Assembly: GCF_024220175.1 (NCBI RefSeq)
Contig: NZ_CP098502.1
Location: 1,736,001-1,800,000 of the forward strand
DNA from: Paraconexibacter antarcticus
GTDB lineage: Bacteria; Actinomycetota; Thermoleophilia; Solirubrobacterales; Solirubrobacteraceae
Direction of reading: 5' to 3'
Length of the DNA: 64,000 nt
Part shown: positions 1 to 6,895 of the stretch, piece after piece
How the letters are laid out: the number at the start of each line of letters is the position of its first letter
How positions within the stretch are numbered: position 1 is the stretch's first letter
Translations under genes and position numbers: made by a program
The notes under the pieces: model-generated
Seen by the model: only the letters and a program-made list of their open reading frames with translations
What the model was told of the DNA's origin: nothing
The model's database searches: none

Positions 1-234
1 CTCCTCCGCGAGGATCCGGTTCTCCTTGCGCAGGCGCCGCAGCTCCTCGCGCTCGCTGGTGCTCAGGCCCTCCGAGCGACCTTCGTCAGCGTCAAGCTGC
101 TCGCGCCAGCTGCGCAGCGACCCTTCCGAGACTCCGAGCTCCTTCGCCAGCTGCGGGACGGTGCGGCCGCTGGACCGCAGGAGCCGAACGGCCTCCAGGC
201 GGAATTCCAACGAGTACGGCGGGACCTTGGGCAT
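1..234 (-). CDS. IS3-family transposase OrfA (N-terminal part, runs off window)
   Basis: This is the first 78 codons of a small DNA-binding OrfA. It starts MPKVPPYSLEFRLEAVRLL, followed by a helix-turn-helix (PQLAKELGVSEGSLRSW) and the start of a leucine-zipper-like coiled coil (EELRRLRKENRILAEE). This is the standard IS3 OrfA layout; family OrfAs are about 90-100 residues, so only the tail is missing. OrfB, the DDE catalytic part made by frameshifting, would lie to the left of the window. The ATG is preceded by GAGAGG on the minus strand. The gene belongs to the element whose end is visible at about 275-300. Confidence 0.85.
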   Translation of the reverse strand, partial: MPKVPPYSLEFRLEAVRLLRSSGRTVPQLAKELGVSEGSLRSWREQLDADEGRSEGLSTSEREELRRLRKENRILAEE

Positions 235-274
235 ATGCAGACATCCTCTCGGGCTGAGCAACCTCAGCCATCAG

Positions 275-300
275 ATGTCCACGAAACCGGGGGAACTCCA
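275..300 (-). repeat. Terminal inverted repeat of the IS3 element
   Basis: Read on the minus strand, the sequence just upstream of OrfA begins TGGAGTTCCCCCGG and continues to GTGGACA. A TG start, a C-rich block and a terminal GTGGACA are typical of IS3-family ends. The outer end would be position 300. Only 7 bp separate it from the IS982-type element, so one element inserted almost exactly beside the end of the other. Confidence 0.55.
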
Positions 301-307
301 CTCTGCG

Positions 308-1315
308 ACTAGATGGTTCGTTCCACGGATCGGTCAGGCGTAGTAGGCAGTGAGGTTGCGTGGTGGGCGGCCGAGGCGTTCGTTGAGAGCGATCGCGGCG
401 GTGAGAGCGAGGAACTTGGCGGCCAGGCGGGTGCGGAGCGTGTGGAGCTCGCGGGCGCGGTGGTCCTCGAGGTTGAGCATGTCTTTGCATGTCCAGAAGA
501 TCGATTCCACGCATTGCCGGATCGGGGCCAGGTGCGGCTCTTTGCCGGCCTCGTCCTTGCGTCGGGGGCGGACGATCGTGGCGCCGAGCGCGGAGGCTTG
601 GGCGTGGAAGTCGCGGCCGGAGTAGCCCTTGTCGCCGATGACGGTGACCGGGCCGTTGCGGTGGCAGCGGGCGAGCATGTCCAGCGCGACGTCTCGTTCG
701 CCCGTTTTCGGGGAGGTCAGGGCAAGGGCGCGTGGAGTGCCGTCGGTCGCGAACAGGCCGTGCAGGCGGAAGCCCCAGAAGAAGCGGGAATGGCTGGCGC
801 AGTAGCCGTACTCCGCGGCGTTGCCCAGGGCGCTGCGGCGCGTCGTTTCGACCGAGCGACCGCATTCGACCGGTGTGCTGTCGACCACGAGCAGGTCGTC
901 GTCAAAGCCGTTGGTGTGGCGGGCGAACTCGAGGATCAGCGCTTCGATTTTGTCCGACAGGCGCTGGCGGCGTTTGACGAAACCCGGGCGCTTGGGCAGT
1001 CGCGGGAACAGGTGCCCCAAGCGATGCGGTGCCATCGCCCAGAACTGCTCGTCAGAGCTGATCCGCAGTACCTGCTGAGCCACGCTCAACGTGACGACCT
1101 CCGCGTCGGTCAAGATCCGTTTGGCGTTCTTGCCCTTCGCAGGCAGGAGATCGTCGCAGGTGCAGTAAACAGCGATCAGCAGCAGGTCGAGGTCGGCGTC
1201 CATCGAGGCCCCCAGGGTCGGCGTTGGCGAGATAGCACCGCCGACTTCGACCTGCCTGCTTATGTCACCTGCCTACCCGACTCCTCCGCCCCCGCCGTGG
1301 AACGAACCATCTAGT
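308..1315 (-). mobile_element. IS982-type insertion sequence, apparently complete
   Basis: A 21-bp perfect inverted repeat bounds the element: positions 308-328 are the reverse complement of 1295-1315 (core ATGGTTCGTTCCACGG). The outermost bases include CTAG on both sides (309-312 and 1311-1314). CTAG is a palindrome, so this may be a 4-bp target duplication rather than part of the repeat. One full-length transposase lies between the ends. It interrupts a small winged-helix coding stretch on its right side. Confidence 0.8.
334..1203 (-). CDS. IS982-family transposase
   Basis: A 289-residue DDE transposase, the normal length for IS982. Acidic catalytic positions are visible in LLVVDSTPVECGRS, then VTVIGDKGYSG, then the Glu of QCVESIFW. 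The segment AEYGYCASHSRFFWGFRLH is a hallmark of actinobacterial IS982-type transposases. The N-terminus (LLIAVYCTCDDLLP) matches the family start, and a G-rich ribosome-binding stretch lies just upstream of the ATG. No frameshift or stop is seen, so the element could still be active. The assignment comes from recalled motifs; IS5 group is the alternative because of the CTAG target. Confidence 0.88.
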   Translation of the reverse strand: MDADLDLLLIAVYCTCDDLLPAKGKNAKRILTDAEVVTLSVAQQVLRISSDEQFWAMAPHRLGHLFPRLPKRPGFVKRRQRLSDKIEALILEFARHTNGFDDDLLVVDSTPVECGRSVETTRRSALGNAAEYGYCASHSRFFWGFRLHGLFATDGTPRALALTSPKTGERDVALDMLARCHRNGPVTVIGDKGYSGRDFHAQASALGATIVRPRRKDEAGKEPHLAPIRQCVESIFWTCKDMLNLEDHRARELHTLRTRLAAKFLALTAAIALNERLGRPPRNLTAYYA

Positions 1316-1477
1316 GGCGACCAACGACCACCGCGTGCCGTTCAACCACACCATCCCATCGTTCTCCAATTCGATGAGGGCCACGCTGACGAGTCCTGCA
1401 GGACCCGGGATGCGCAACCGAAGTTCGTTCAACGTGAGACCGCTGGGAGATCGCGCGATCTCGGTCCGCACGTGCAT
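1316..1477 (-). pseudogene. Winged-helix DNA-binding gene fragment cut by the IS982 element
   Basis: From an ATG at 1477 the minus strand reads about 54 residues resembling a winged helix: EIARSPSGLTLNELRLRI (first helices), VSVALIELENDGMV (recognition helix) and a wing with WLNGTRWSL. The frame then runs straight into the IS end. No continuation is visible beyond the left IS end, because the IS3 element starts 7 bp further on. The open frame extends upstream to 1681, but that part has no recognisable domain. It is probably a dead regulator; the parent gene cannot be named. Confidence 0.4.
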
Positions 1478-1771
1478 GCGACGATCTTCAGGTGCGGTCG
1501 CCCGCGGCTCCGGCTGACATCCCATCGTCGGAAGGCCGACCGCCTCCTCATCCCCTGCATTGGCTCGGGGAGACAGCCGCTGGCCGCTCCCGTGCTTAAG
1601 AGGCGGGCGGAGGTACGCGGCGTTCCGGGCGGCTGACGAGGTCATGCACGATGTATCGCCGCAGATGCGTTGACGAGACATCCCCCGTACGCCCAGACCG
1701 GCTCCCCACCCGGCCTAGCCAGCACCCACCATACGCCGGTAGCCGAGCCAGCCCCAGTCAAGTCGTGTGAG

Positions 1772-3260
1772 GAGCCTGTTGCTCAACCTTTGGTCGATGT
1801 GGGAGCACCGTCGGTCGCGGCCATGACCGTGGCGGTCGCTGGCGCTCGCGAGCCCCAGTGCCGTGGTCTCACGTTGCGACGGTCGCCGCCCTGTGCAGCT
1901 TCAGGACGTTGTGCGTGGCGGTGATCAACTGCCACTCGGCTTCCACGGCAGCCCTGCCGCGTCTTGAGAATCGGTCGATGCGGCGTAGGTGCTTGACGTA
2001 GGCGAACACCGGCTCCACCGTGTACTGCCTGGCCTTGTAGATCCGTTGGCCCTCCGGCGTGGCTAGCAACCCGTTGATCCGGTCGGCGTGCTCGCCCCGT
2101 GGCGGCTTGCGCTTTCGGGCGGGCTTCTCACCGCGCTGGCTGGTGGGCGGCACGATCGTCTCGATCCCCGCTTGCTGAGCTGCGGTCATCTGGGGCGTGT
2201 TCCAGTAGCCGCTGTCGGCCAGCACCCGCTGCACGGTCTGCTGAATCCCGGCCGCGGCGAGCTCCTCGCGGGCGGCCTGGATCATCGGCCCAAGCTGGGT
2301 CTGGTCCGCGGCGCCCGGCGCGATCCTCGCTGCGATCACGATCTGCCCTTCGCCGACGGTCGCCTGCGCGTTGTAGCCCTGGATCAGGCCGCGGGGGCTG
2401 CGCACGATCCGGCTGTCGGGGTCGGTCACGTTGACCTTCTTGCGCAGGACACGAAGCTCGCGCTCGTCATGGTTGCGGCTCACAACCCGGCCCTCAGGAC
2501 GGCGCCCTCGCGCGACCGCTTCGTCATAACGAGCGATCCGCTCAGCACGGGAGTCCTTGACGGCCTGCTGCTCCGCCTCGACCTCGTCCAGCAGCTTGCG
2601 GATCCGGCCCGCACGAGTCCGTGGATTTGCAAGCTCGTCGGGAAGCTCATCGCCGCGATGCTCGCCGAGCGCGGCGTCCTCCGCCGCATCGACCCGCTCG
2701 GCCTCACCGAGGATCCGCTCCGCCTCCGCTCGCAGCCCTTCGACGGTCATCGACCGCGACAGCGACGCGTTGGCCAACACCTTCGTGCCATCGATGGCGA
2801 CCGTCCCCGCCTGCACCAGGCCGGCCTTGGCGCAGACGCCGAGGACCTGCGAGAACAGGCCGGCCAACGCGTCCTGATGCCGTGAGCGGAACCGCGCGAT
2901 CGTGACGTGATCCGGCTGCAGGCCACCGGCGACGACCCGGCTGGCGACGTCCTCCATACAGCGACGCTCGATCTGCCGCGAGGACCGAACCCCGACGCAG
3001 TAGCTGTGGACCAGCAGCGCGACCATCACCGCCGGATCAAACGGCGGCCGGCCCTGACCGTCCTGGCGATACACCGCAGCGAACTCGCACAGGTCCAGCT
3101 CGTCGACGAGCTCGATCACGAACCACGCCAGATGCCCCTCCGGCAGCCAGTCGCGCATCGACGGTGGCAGCAGCCACTCCTGATCGCGATCGGCCGACAC
3201 AAACCGTTGCGCCATGACCGAATTCTCCGACGCAGACCGGACGAGTTAAGCAACAGCCTC
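1772..3260 (-). mobile_element. IS1182-type insertion sequence, apparently complete
   Basis: Imperfect terminal inverted repeats flank the transposase. The left end at about 1772-1787 contains CCTGTTGCTCAAC. The right end at about 3245-3260 reads GGCTGTTGCTTAAC on the opposite strand, matching at about 14 of 16 positions. Just outside the right end is a short perfect stem (GTCACG-3 nt-CGTGAC, 3260-3274); IS1182 elements often choose such palindromic targets. The gene inside is intact. Confidence 0.7.
1869..3215 (-). CDS. IS1182-family transposase
   Basis: A 448-residue transposase with an intact frame. The N-terminal third has the family pattern (LPEGHLAWFVIELVDELD, then RPPFDPAVMVALLVHSY and GVRSSRQIERRC). 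The first catalytic Asp lies in GTVAIDGTKVLANAS, the second in RVLADSGYWN, and the Glu in YTVEPVFAYVKH. A charged linker rich in Arg, Glu and Asp sits at roughly residues 155-260. It ends with RRGRAAVEAEWQLITATHN, the same C-terminal signature seen in the broken copy at 15.3-15.7 kb. Transposition is its only expected role. Confidence 0.92.
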   Translation of the reverse strand: MAQRFVSADRDQEWLLPPSMRDWLPEGHLAWFVIELVDELDLCEFAAVYRQDGQGRPPFDPAVMVALLVHSYCVGVRSSRQIERRCMEDVASRVVAGGLQPDHVTIARFRSRHQDALAGLFSQVLGVCAKAGLVQAGTVAIDGTKVLANASLSRSMTVEGLRAEAERILGEAERVDAAEDAALGEHRGDELPDELANPRTRAGRIRKLLDEVEAEQQAVKDSRAERIARYDEAVARGRRPEGRVVSRNHDERELRVLRKKVNVTDPDSRIVRSPRGLIQGYNAQATVGEGQIVIAARIAPGAADQTQLGPMIQAAREELAAAGIQQTVQRVLADSGYWNTPQMTAAQQAGIETIVPPTSQRGEKPARKRKPPRGEHADRINGLLATPEGQRIYKARQYTVEPVFAYVKHLRRIDRFSRRGRAAVEAEWQLITATHNVLKLHRAATVAT

Positions 3261-3338
3261 GTCACGCGACGTGACTCAGGGCCGGGGATGGAACGCGGGC
3301 CGGCGACGCGCGATGCTGTTGGCCCGCCCGGCATCCCG

Positions 3339-4760
3339 TCACCTGCTCCGAGATGCACCCAGAGTGCTCGAGGAGCGCCTCGAGTCGTCCGACGACCCTG
3401 AGGCGCTCCCGCTCCTGGTGGGCTCCGCATTGCATCTATGTGCCCCGGCTCGGACTTTGATGCGCCCGTTCACGCTCTTCTCGTGCGACCCCGACACGCG
3501 CCACAGCAGTATCCGCGTCCTGCGCCATCGCGTTGTGCACAGCCGACGAGCGGTCACGTGCACCAGGAGCGTCGTCCGAACCCCTCGGCGCACCACACTG
3601 CTGATGCTGCCGAGGGTCAGGCCGCGGCTCGTGAAGATCCGCACCCGCCGACGGGCTGTCGATGCAAGTCGGCAGCGGATCCTGATGCCCCGCGCGACCA
3701 ACGACGCCTCGGCGACCGACCGCGAAGCCCGACAGGAGCCTCCGTCAGCCGGAACGTGCAGCTGACGGTGCTGCATTGCCGGAGGAAAACCCAGATCCCG
3801 CACCGCTGCCGCCATGTCGAGCATGCCGTGCCCGTAGGTGAAGTCGACGCCCGGGGTCCCGAGATCCCGGGCGGTCGCCTCGATGCGATCGATGGCCTGG
3901 GCGGAGGTGAACCCCAGGCCCATCAGGATCGCCGCGGTCGCCGAGACCTGCGGTGCCGCGTCGGACGTGCCGGCCACCGCGGCGTACCCGCCGCCCATCC
4001 GCGTCGAGACGATAGCCTCGTCCGGCCCGCCGATCTCGCCGCCCGGCGCCACGAGATCCACGCGCAGCCCGAAGTTCGAGTAGCTCGCAAGCCGTCGCCG
4101 GCGATCGACGGCGCCGACGCAGAGGATCCGCACCTGCACGAGCGGCTGCGCGCACAGGGGCTGGGCGTTGTTACCCGCTGCGGCGACGATCACGACGCCC
4201 GCGTTCGCCGCTCGGTCCATCGCCTCGACGATCGTGCTGTCGGGGAGGAGCGCCGCCACGGCGTCCGGGGCCACGCCGAGCGACAGGTTGATGACCTGGG
4301 CGCCGCCGGCGACGGCAGCATCGATCCCGCGCGCGACCGTGTCCGTCGTGCCCCCGCCTTTGGCGTCGATCACCCGGATCGCCAGGACGCGCGCGCCGGG
4401 AGCCGCTCCCTGGATGCCGATGCCGTTGTGCGCGCGGGCCGCGATGATGCCGGCGACGGCCGTGCCATGACCGGTCGCGTCGGACGGGTCGTCGTCGCCG
4501 CCGATGAGGTCCGGGCCCTTGACAACCGCCCCGGCGAGGTCGGGATGGGCCGCATCGACCCCGGTGTCGAGCACGGCGACGGTGACCCCGGTGCCGGTAC
4601 CGGCACGCTGCGCGAGATCAGCTCCCGTTGCGTCGAGATACCACTGCGTCGCCCGCAGTGGATCGTCGGTCCTGCGCGCGACAGCGGGCGTGGCGGCGAC
4701 CAGCGCGGTGAGCAGTGCGCCGGTCGCAGCCACGCCCCGCCCCGCGGCACGACGCCTCAT
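3339..4760 (-). CDS. Secreted subtilisin-like serine protease (S8)
   Basis: The catalytic triad is visible: Asp in VAVLDTGVDAAHPD, His in DATGHGTAVAG and Ser in VAGTSDAAPQVSAT, with oxyanion Asn in VAAAGNN. An N-terminal signal peptide (MRRRAAGRGVAAT, then a hydrophobic run ending in ATPAVA) predicts export. I chose the ATG at 4760 because it overlaps the stop of the upstream EAL gene by one base (TGATG), giving translational coupling; a longer frame would begin inside that gene. About 150 residues follow the protease domain, Arg- and Ser-rich with beta-like stretches, of unknown role. It probably degrades extracellular protein. Confidence 0.88.
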   Translation of the reverse strand: MRRRAAGRGVAATGALLTALVAATPAVARRTDDPLRATQWYLDATGADLAQRAGTGTGVTVAVLDTGVDAAHPDLAGAVVKGPDLIGGDDDPSDATGHGTAVAGIIAARAHNGIGIQGAAPGARVLAIRVIDAKGGGTTDTVARGIDAAVAGGAQVINLSLGVAPDAVAALLPDSTIVEAMDRAANAGVVIVAAAGNNAQPLCAQPLVQVRILCVGAVDRRRRLASYSNFGLRVDLVAPGGEIGGPDEAIVSTRMGGGYAAVAGTSDAAPQVSATAAILMGLGFTSAQAIDRIEATARDLGTPGVDFTYGHGMLDMAAAVRDLGFPPAMQHRQLHVPADGGSCRASRSVAEASLVARGIRIRCRLASTARRRVRIFTSRGLTLGSISSVVRRGVRTTLLVHVTARRLCTTRWRRTRILLWRVSGSHEKSVNGRIKVRAGAHRCNAEPTRSGSASGSSDDSRRSSSTLGASRSR

Positions 4761-5512
4761 CACAGCTGGAACGGGTGGACGTCGGCGAGCGGGCAGCATC
4801 GCGGCCGTCCGAGGTGGTAGCCCTGGCCGATCGCGGCGCCGAACCGCAGGGCCGCCTCCACGTGCACCGGCGCCTCGATGCCCTCGGCGATCAGGGTCGC
4901 CCCGTGGTCGTGGGCCATGATCGTCATCGCCTCGATGCGCACGCGCTCGGACGCATCCTCGAGCGAGCGGCGGAGGGTGTCGCCGTCGAGCTTCACGACA
5001 TCCGGCTGCAGCAGGCTGATGGCGTACACCCGGTCGTAGCCCGCGGGCACGTCGTCCACGGCGATCCGGGCGCCGAGCTCACGGATCGCCCCGACGAACC
5101 GCCGGACCGCGGTGGCGCCCGGGAGCGGAGCGGTCTCGGTGACGTCGAAGACCAGGCGCGGCCCGACGCCGGGCGCGGCCCGCAGCCAGCGACGCACCGT
5201 CGACAGGTACCCGGGAAGCGGGATCGACGCCGACGAGACGTTGACGTAGACGGGCAGGGTCTGCCCGGGGTCGCCCTGCAACTCGTCGATGACCCGCCGG
5301 AGGACCGCGAGGTCGATCGCCTCGCTGCGCCCTGTGAGTTCAGCGCGGCGGAGCACGTGGGCGGTCGACCGGCCCGGGAAGCGCGCGAGCGCCTCGGCCC
5401 CGACCATGGCTCCGGTGCGGAACTCGATGAACGGCTGGTAGGCGACGTCGATCGCCTGACCGCCACGGGACTCGGTCGGCGCCGGCGTGCGGGGCGGGGT
5501 CATGATGGACAC
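4760..5512 (-). CDS. EAL-domain cyclic-di-GMP phosphodiesterase-like protein
   Basis: A stand-alone 250-residue EAL domain. The signature Glu is in GAEALARF (about residue 39); the metal and base residues follow in YVNVSS, VTETAPL, AVDDVPAGYD, VVKLDG and LIAEGIE, ending with QGYHLGRP. Known EAL enzymes hydrolyse c-di-GMP. The residues usually needed for metal binding are present, but loop 6 reads DDVPAGYDR instead of the usual DDFGTGYSS, so activity or dimer control may be altered. No GGDEF, PAS or REC partner domain is attached. It is co-transcribed with the downstream protease by a one-base stop/start overlap. Confidence 0.88.
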   Translation of the reverse strand: MSIMTPPRTPAPTESRGGQAIDVAYQPFIEFRTGAMVGAEALARFPGRSTAHVLRRAELTGRSEAIDLAVLRRVIDELQGDPGQTLPVYVNVSSASIPLPGYLSTVRRWLRAAPGVGPRLVFDVTETAPLPGATAVRRFVGAIRELGARIAVDDVPAGYDRVYAISLLQPDVVKLDGDTLRRSLEDASERVRIEAMTIMAHDHGATLIAEGIEAPVHVEAALRFGAAIGQGYHLGRPRCCPLADVHPFQL

Positions 5513-5908
5513 GGCTTCTCGTTTCCTCGGGCGACCGTCGTGCGGCCCTGCGCCGCACCATCCGGTTTCTCGCCGTGCTCAGCTTCGGCCGCATCGCGAC
5601 CCGGTGAGCACCTCCACCGACCGCTGCTCGGCTCCCCTGCGTCGGTGTGTTGCGGTCCGCATGCGGCGGTGCTGCCGCCACCCGCGACGGACCCGGCTCC
5701 CGCAGAACGGCGGTAGGCGCACCCGGCACCCGTCGGCGCGCTCCCCCCACCCGCGGGTGGGGCCACCTCCGACCTCGGTGCCGAACCGCCCGGCGATCGG
5801 GGCCAAGTTCGGCGAGGGCTGCGGTGGCCGGACGACGGACGCAGGACCGATGAGGACCGTGACCCGGCTGGCGCACCGTAACCGCCAGCCACGAACAGGA
5901 GCTCCTCC
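5513..5908. other. 396-bp divergent intergenic region with an 18-bp palindrome
   Basis: No credible gene is seen between the divergent EAL gene and the helical secreted protein. It should hold both promoters. A perfect 18-bp palindrome (CCCCACCCG/CGGGTGGGG) sits at 5745-5762. Because both neighbours point away from it, an operator is more likely than a terminator, though this is inference. Confidence 0.45.
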
Positions 5909-6802
5909 ATGCTGATCACCACCTCCGTCCTGCGACGTGCCGGCCTCATCACCGCGCTCGCCGCGACCACGCTGCCCGTGACCGCGACCGCTCAGGCGTC
6001 CTCGGCGAGTACCAGCGTCGCCTCACAGGCCTCCGCGTCCGTGGCGCTGCAGGCGCACGCACAGCTGTCCACCGCCAAGGCCGACCAGCTCGCCGCGTCC
6101 GCGGCTGGTAAGGCGCGCAGTGCACTGCGCGAGTCGCAGACGCAGCTCCGCCAGGCCGCCACCCTGGCCGCCGGTGTCGCCGCGCACGCGCAAGCCGACC
6201 TCGCGGCGCAGACCGCCAGCCACTTCTCGGCGACCGTCGACAACGACGTGCACGTGCTCGCCGACGTCGCCGAGGGCGCCAACGGTCGCCTCGCCGTCGC
6301 CGCCGCGAACGGGGTCCGCCAGGACGTCGCCCTCGCCGCATCGGTCAACGCCAGCCTCGCCGCCCGCGCGGATCTCGGCACGGACGCGTCACTCGCGGCG
6401 TCGGTGGCCGAAGCCGACCAGAACAGCGTCGACCTCATGGATCGCGTCTCGGCGTCGCTGGACCAGCTCACGGGGCGTGCCCACGCGGCGGTCGTGCAGG
6501 CGATGAGCGTCGGGCTCGCGGTCCGCGCCGCGATCATCGCGCACGTCCGGACCGTGTTCGGCGCGGCCACGGCCACCGCCGACGCCGGGCTCCAGAGCAC
6601 CCTCGACACCATGTCGCGAGGCAGCGCGTCGATCTCGCAGACCCTCGACGCGGTGCCGACCGCGTCCGTGTCGGCGCACGGCACCGTGGACGTGGGCGCC
6701 TCCGCCGACGTGGTGGCCGGCATCGTCGCCGGCCTCGACGCCCACCTCGGCGGCAGCGCAGCGACCGCGGCCCACCTCCGCTCCCGCACGCGGAGCCACT
6801 GA
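5909..6802 (+). CDS. Secreted Ala-rich helical protein of unknown function
   Basis: A 297-residue protein with a signal peptide (LRRAGLITALAATTLPVTATAQA). The mature part is dominated by Ala, Ser, Val, Asp and Gln in heptad-like spacing with almost no aromatic residues and no Cys. Long stretches such as KADQLAASAAGKARSALRES and VAAHAQADLAAQTASHF predict extended alpha helices or coiled coils. Recurring ASV/ASL/SASLD units suggest internal repeats. I recognise no family. AGGAG lies about 10 bases before the ATG. It is followed by a strong palindrome and then a secreted glycosidase, so a cell-surface structural role is possible but unproven. Confidence 0.75.
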   Translation: MLITTSVLRRAGLITALAATTLPVTATAQASSASTSVASQASASVALQAHAQLSTAKADQLAASAAGKARSALRESQTQLRQAATLAAGVAAHAQADLAAQTASHFSATVDNDVHVLADVAEGANGRLAVAAANGVRQDVALAASVNASLAARADLGTDASLAASVAEADQNSVDLMDRVSASLDQLTGRAHAAVVQAMSVGLAVRAAIIAHVRTVFGAATATADAGLQSTLDTMSRGSASISQTLDAVPTASVSAHGTVDVGASADVVAGIVAGLDAHLGGSAATAAHLRSRTRSH

Positions 6803-6816
6803 CGACTGCCCCCCGC

Positions 6817-6850
6817 GCGGGCGGCCCGACGACGTCGTCGGGCCGCCCGC
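6817..6850 (+). terminator. 34-bp perfect palindrome, probable terminator
   Basis: Two 17-base arms (GCGGGCGGCCCGACGAC and its exact complement) meet without a loop, 14 bp after the stop of the helical protein. There is no T-run. High-GC actinobacteria often terminate at such hairpins without U-tracts. It lies 45 bp before the next start, so it separates the two transcripts. Confidence 0.65.
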
Positions 6851-6895
6851 ATCGCTCGCGCGCCCATCCACCTCCGTCTGCCAGGAACACCCGTC

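Noticed and set aside
3260-3274. Short perfect stem beside the IS1182 right end as a terminator of the subtilase
   Set aside because: Six-base arms only and placed next to the IS end; more likely part of the insertion target than a functional terminator.
5500-5970. 156-residue minus-strand frame upstream of the EAL gene
   Set aside because: Ser/Gly/Arg-rich with no motif; it covers a promoter region and the start of a convincing plus-strand secreted protein.
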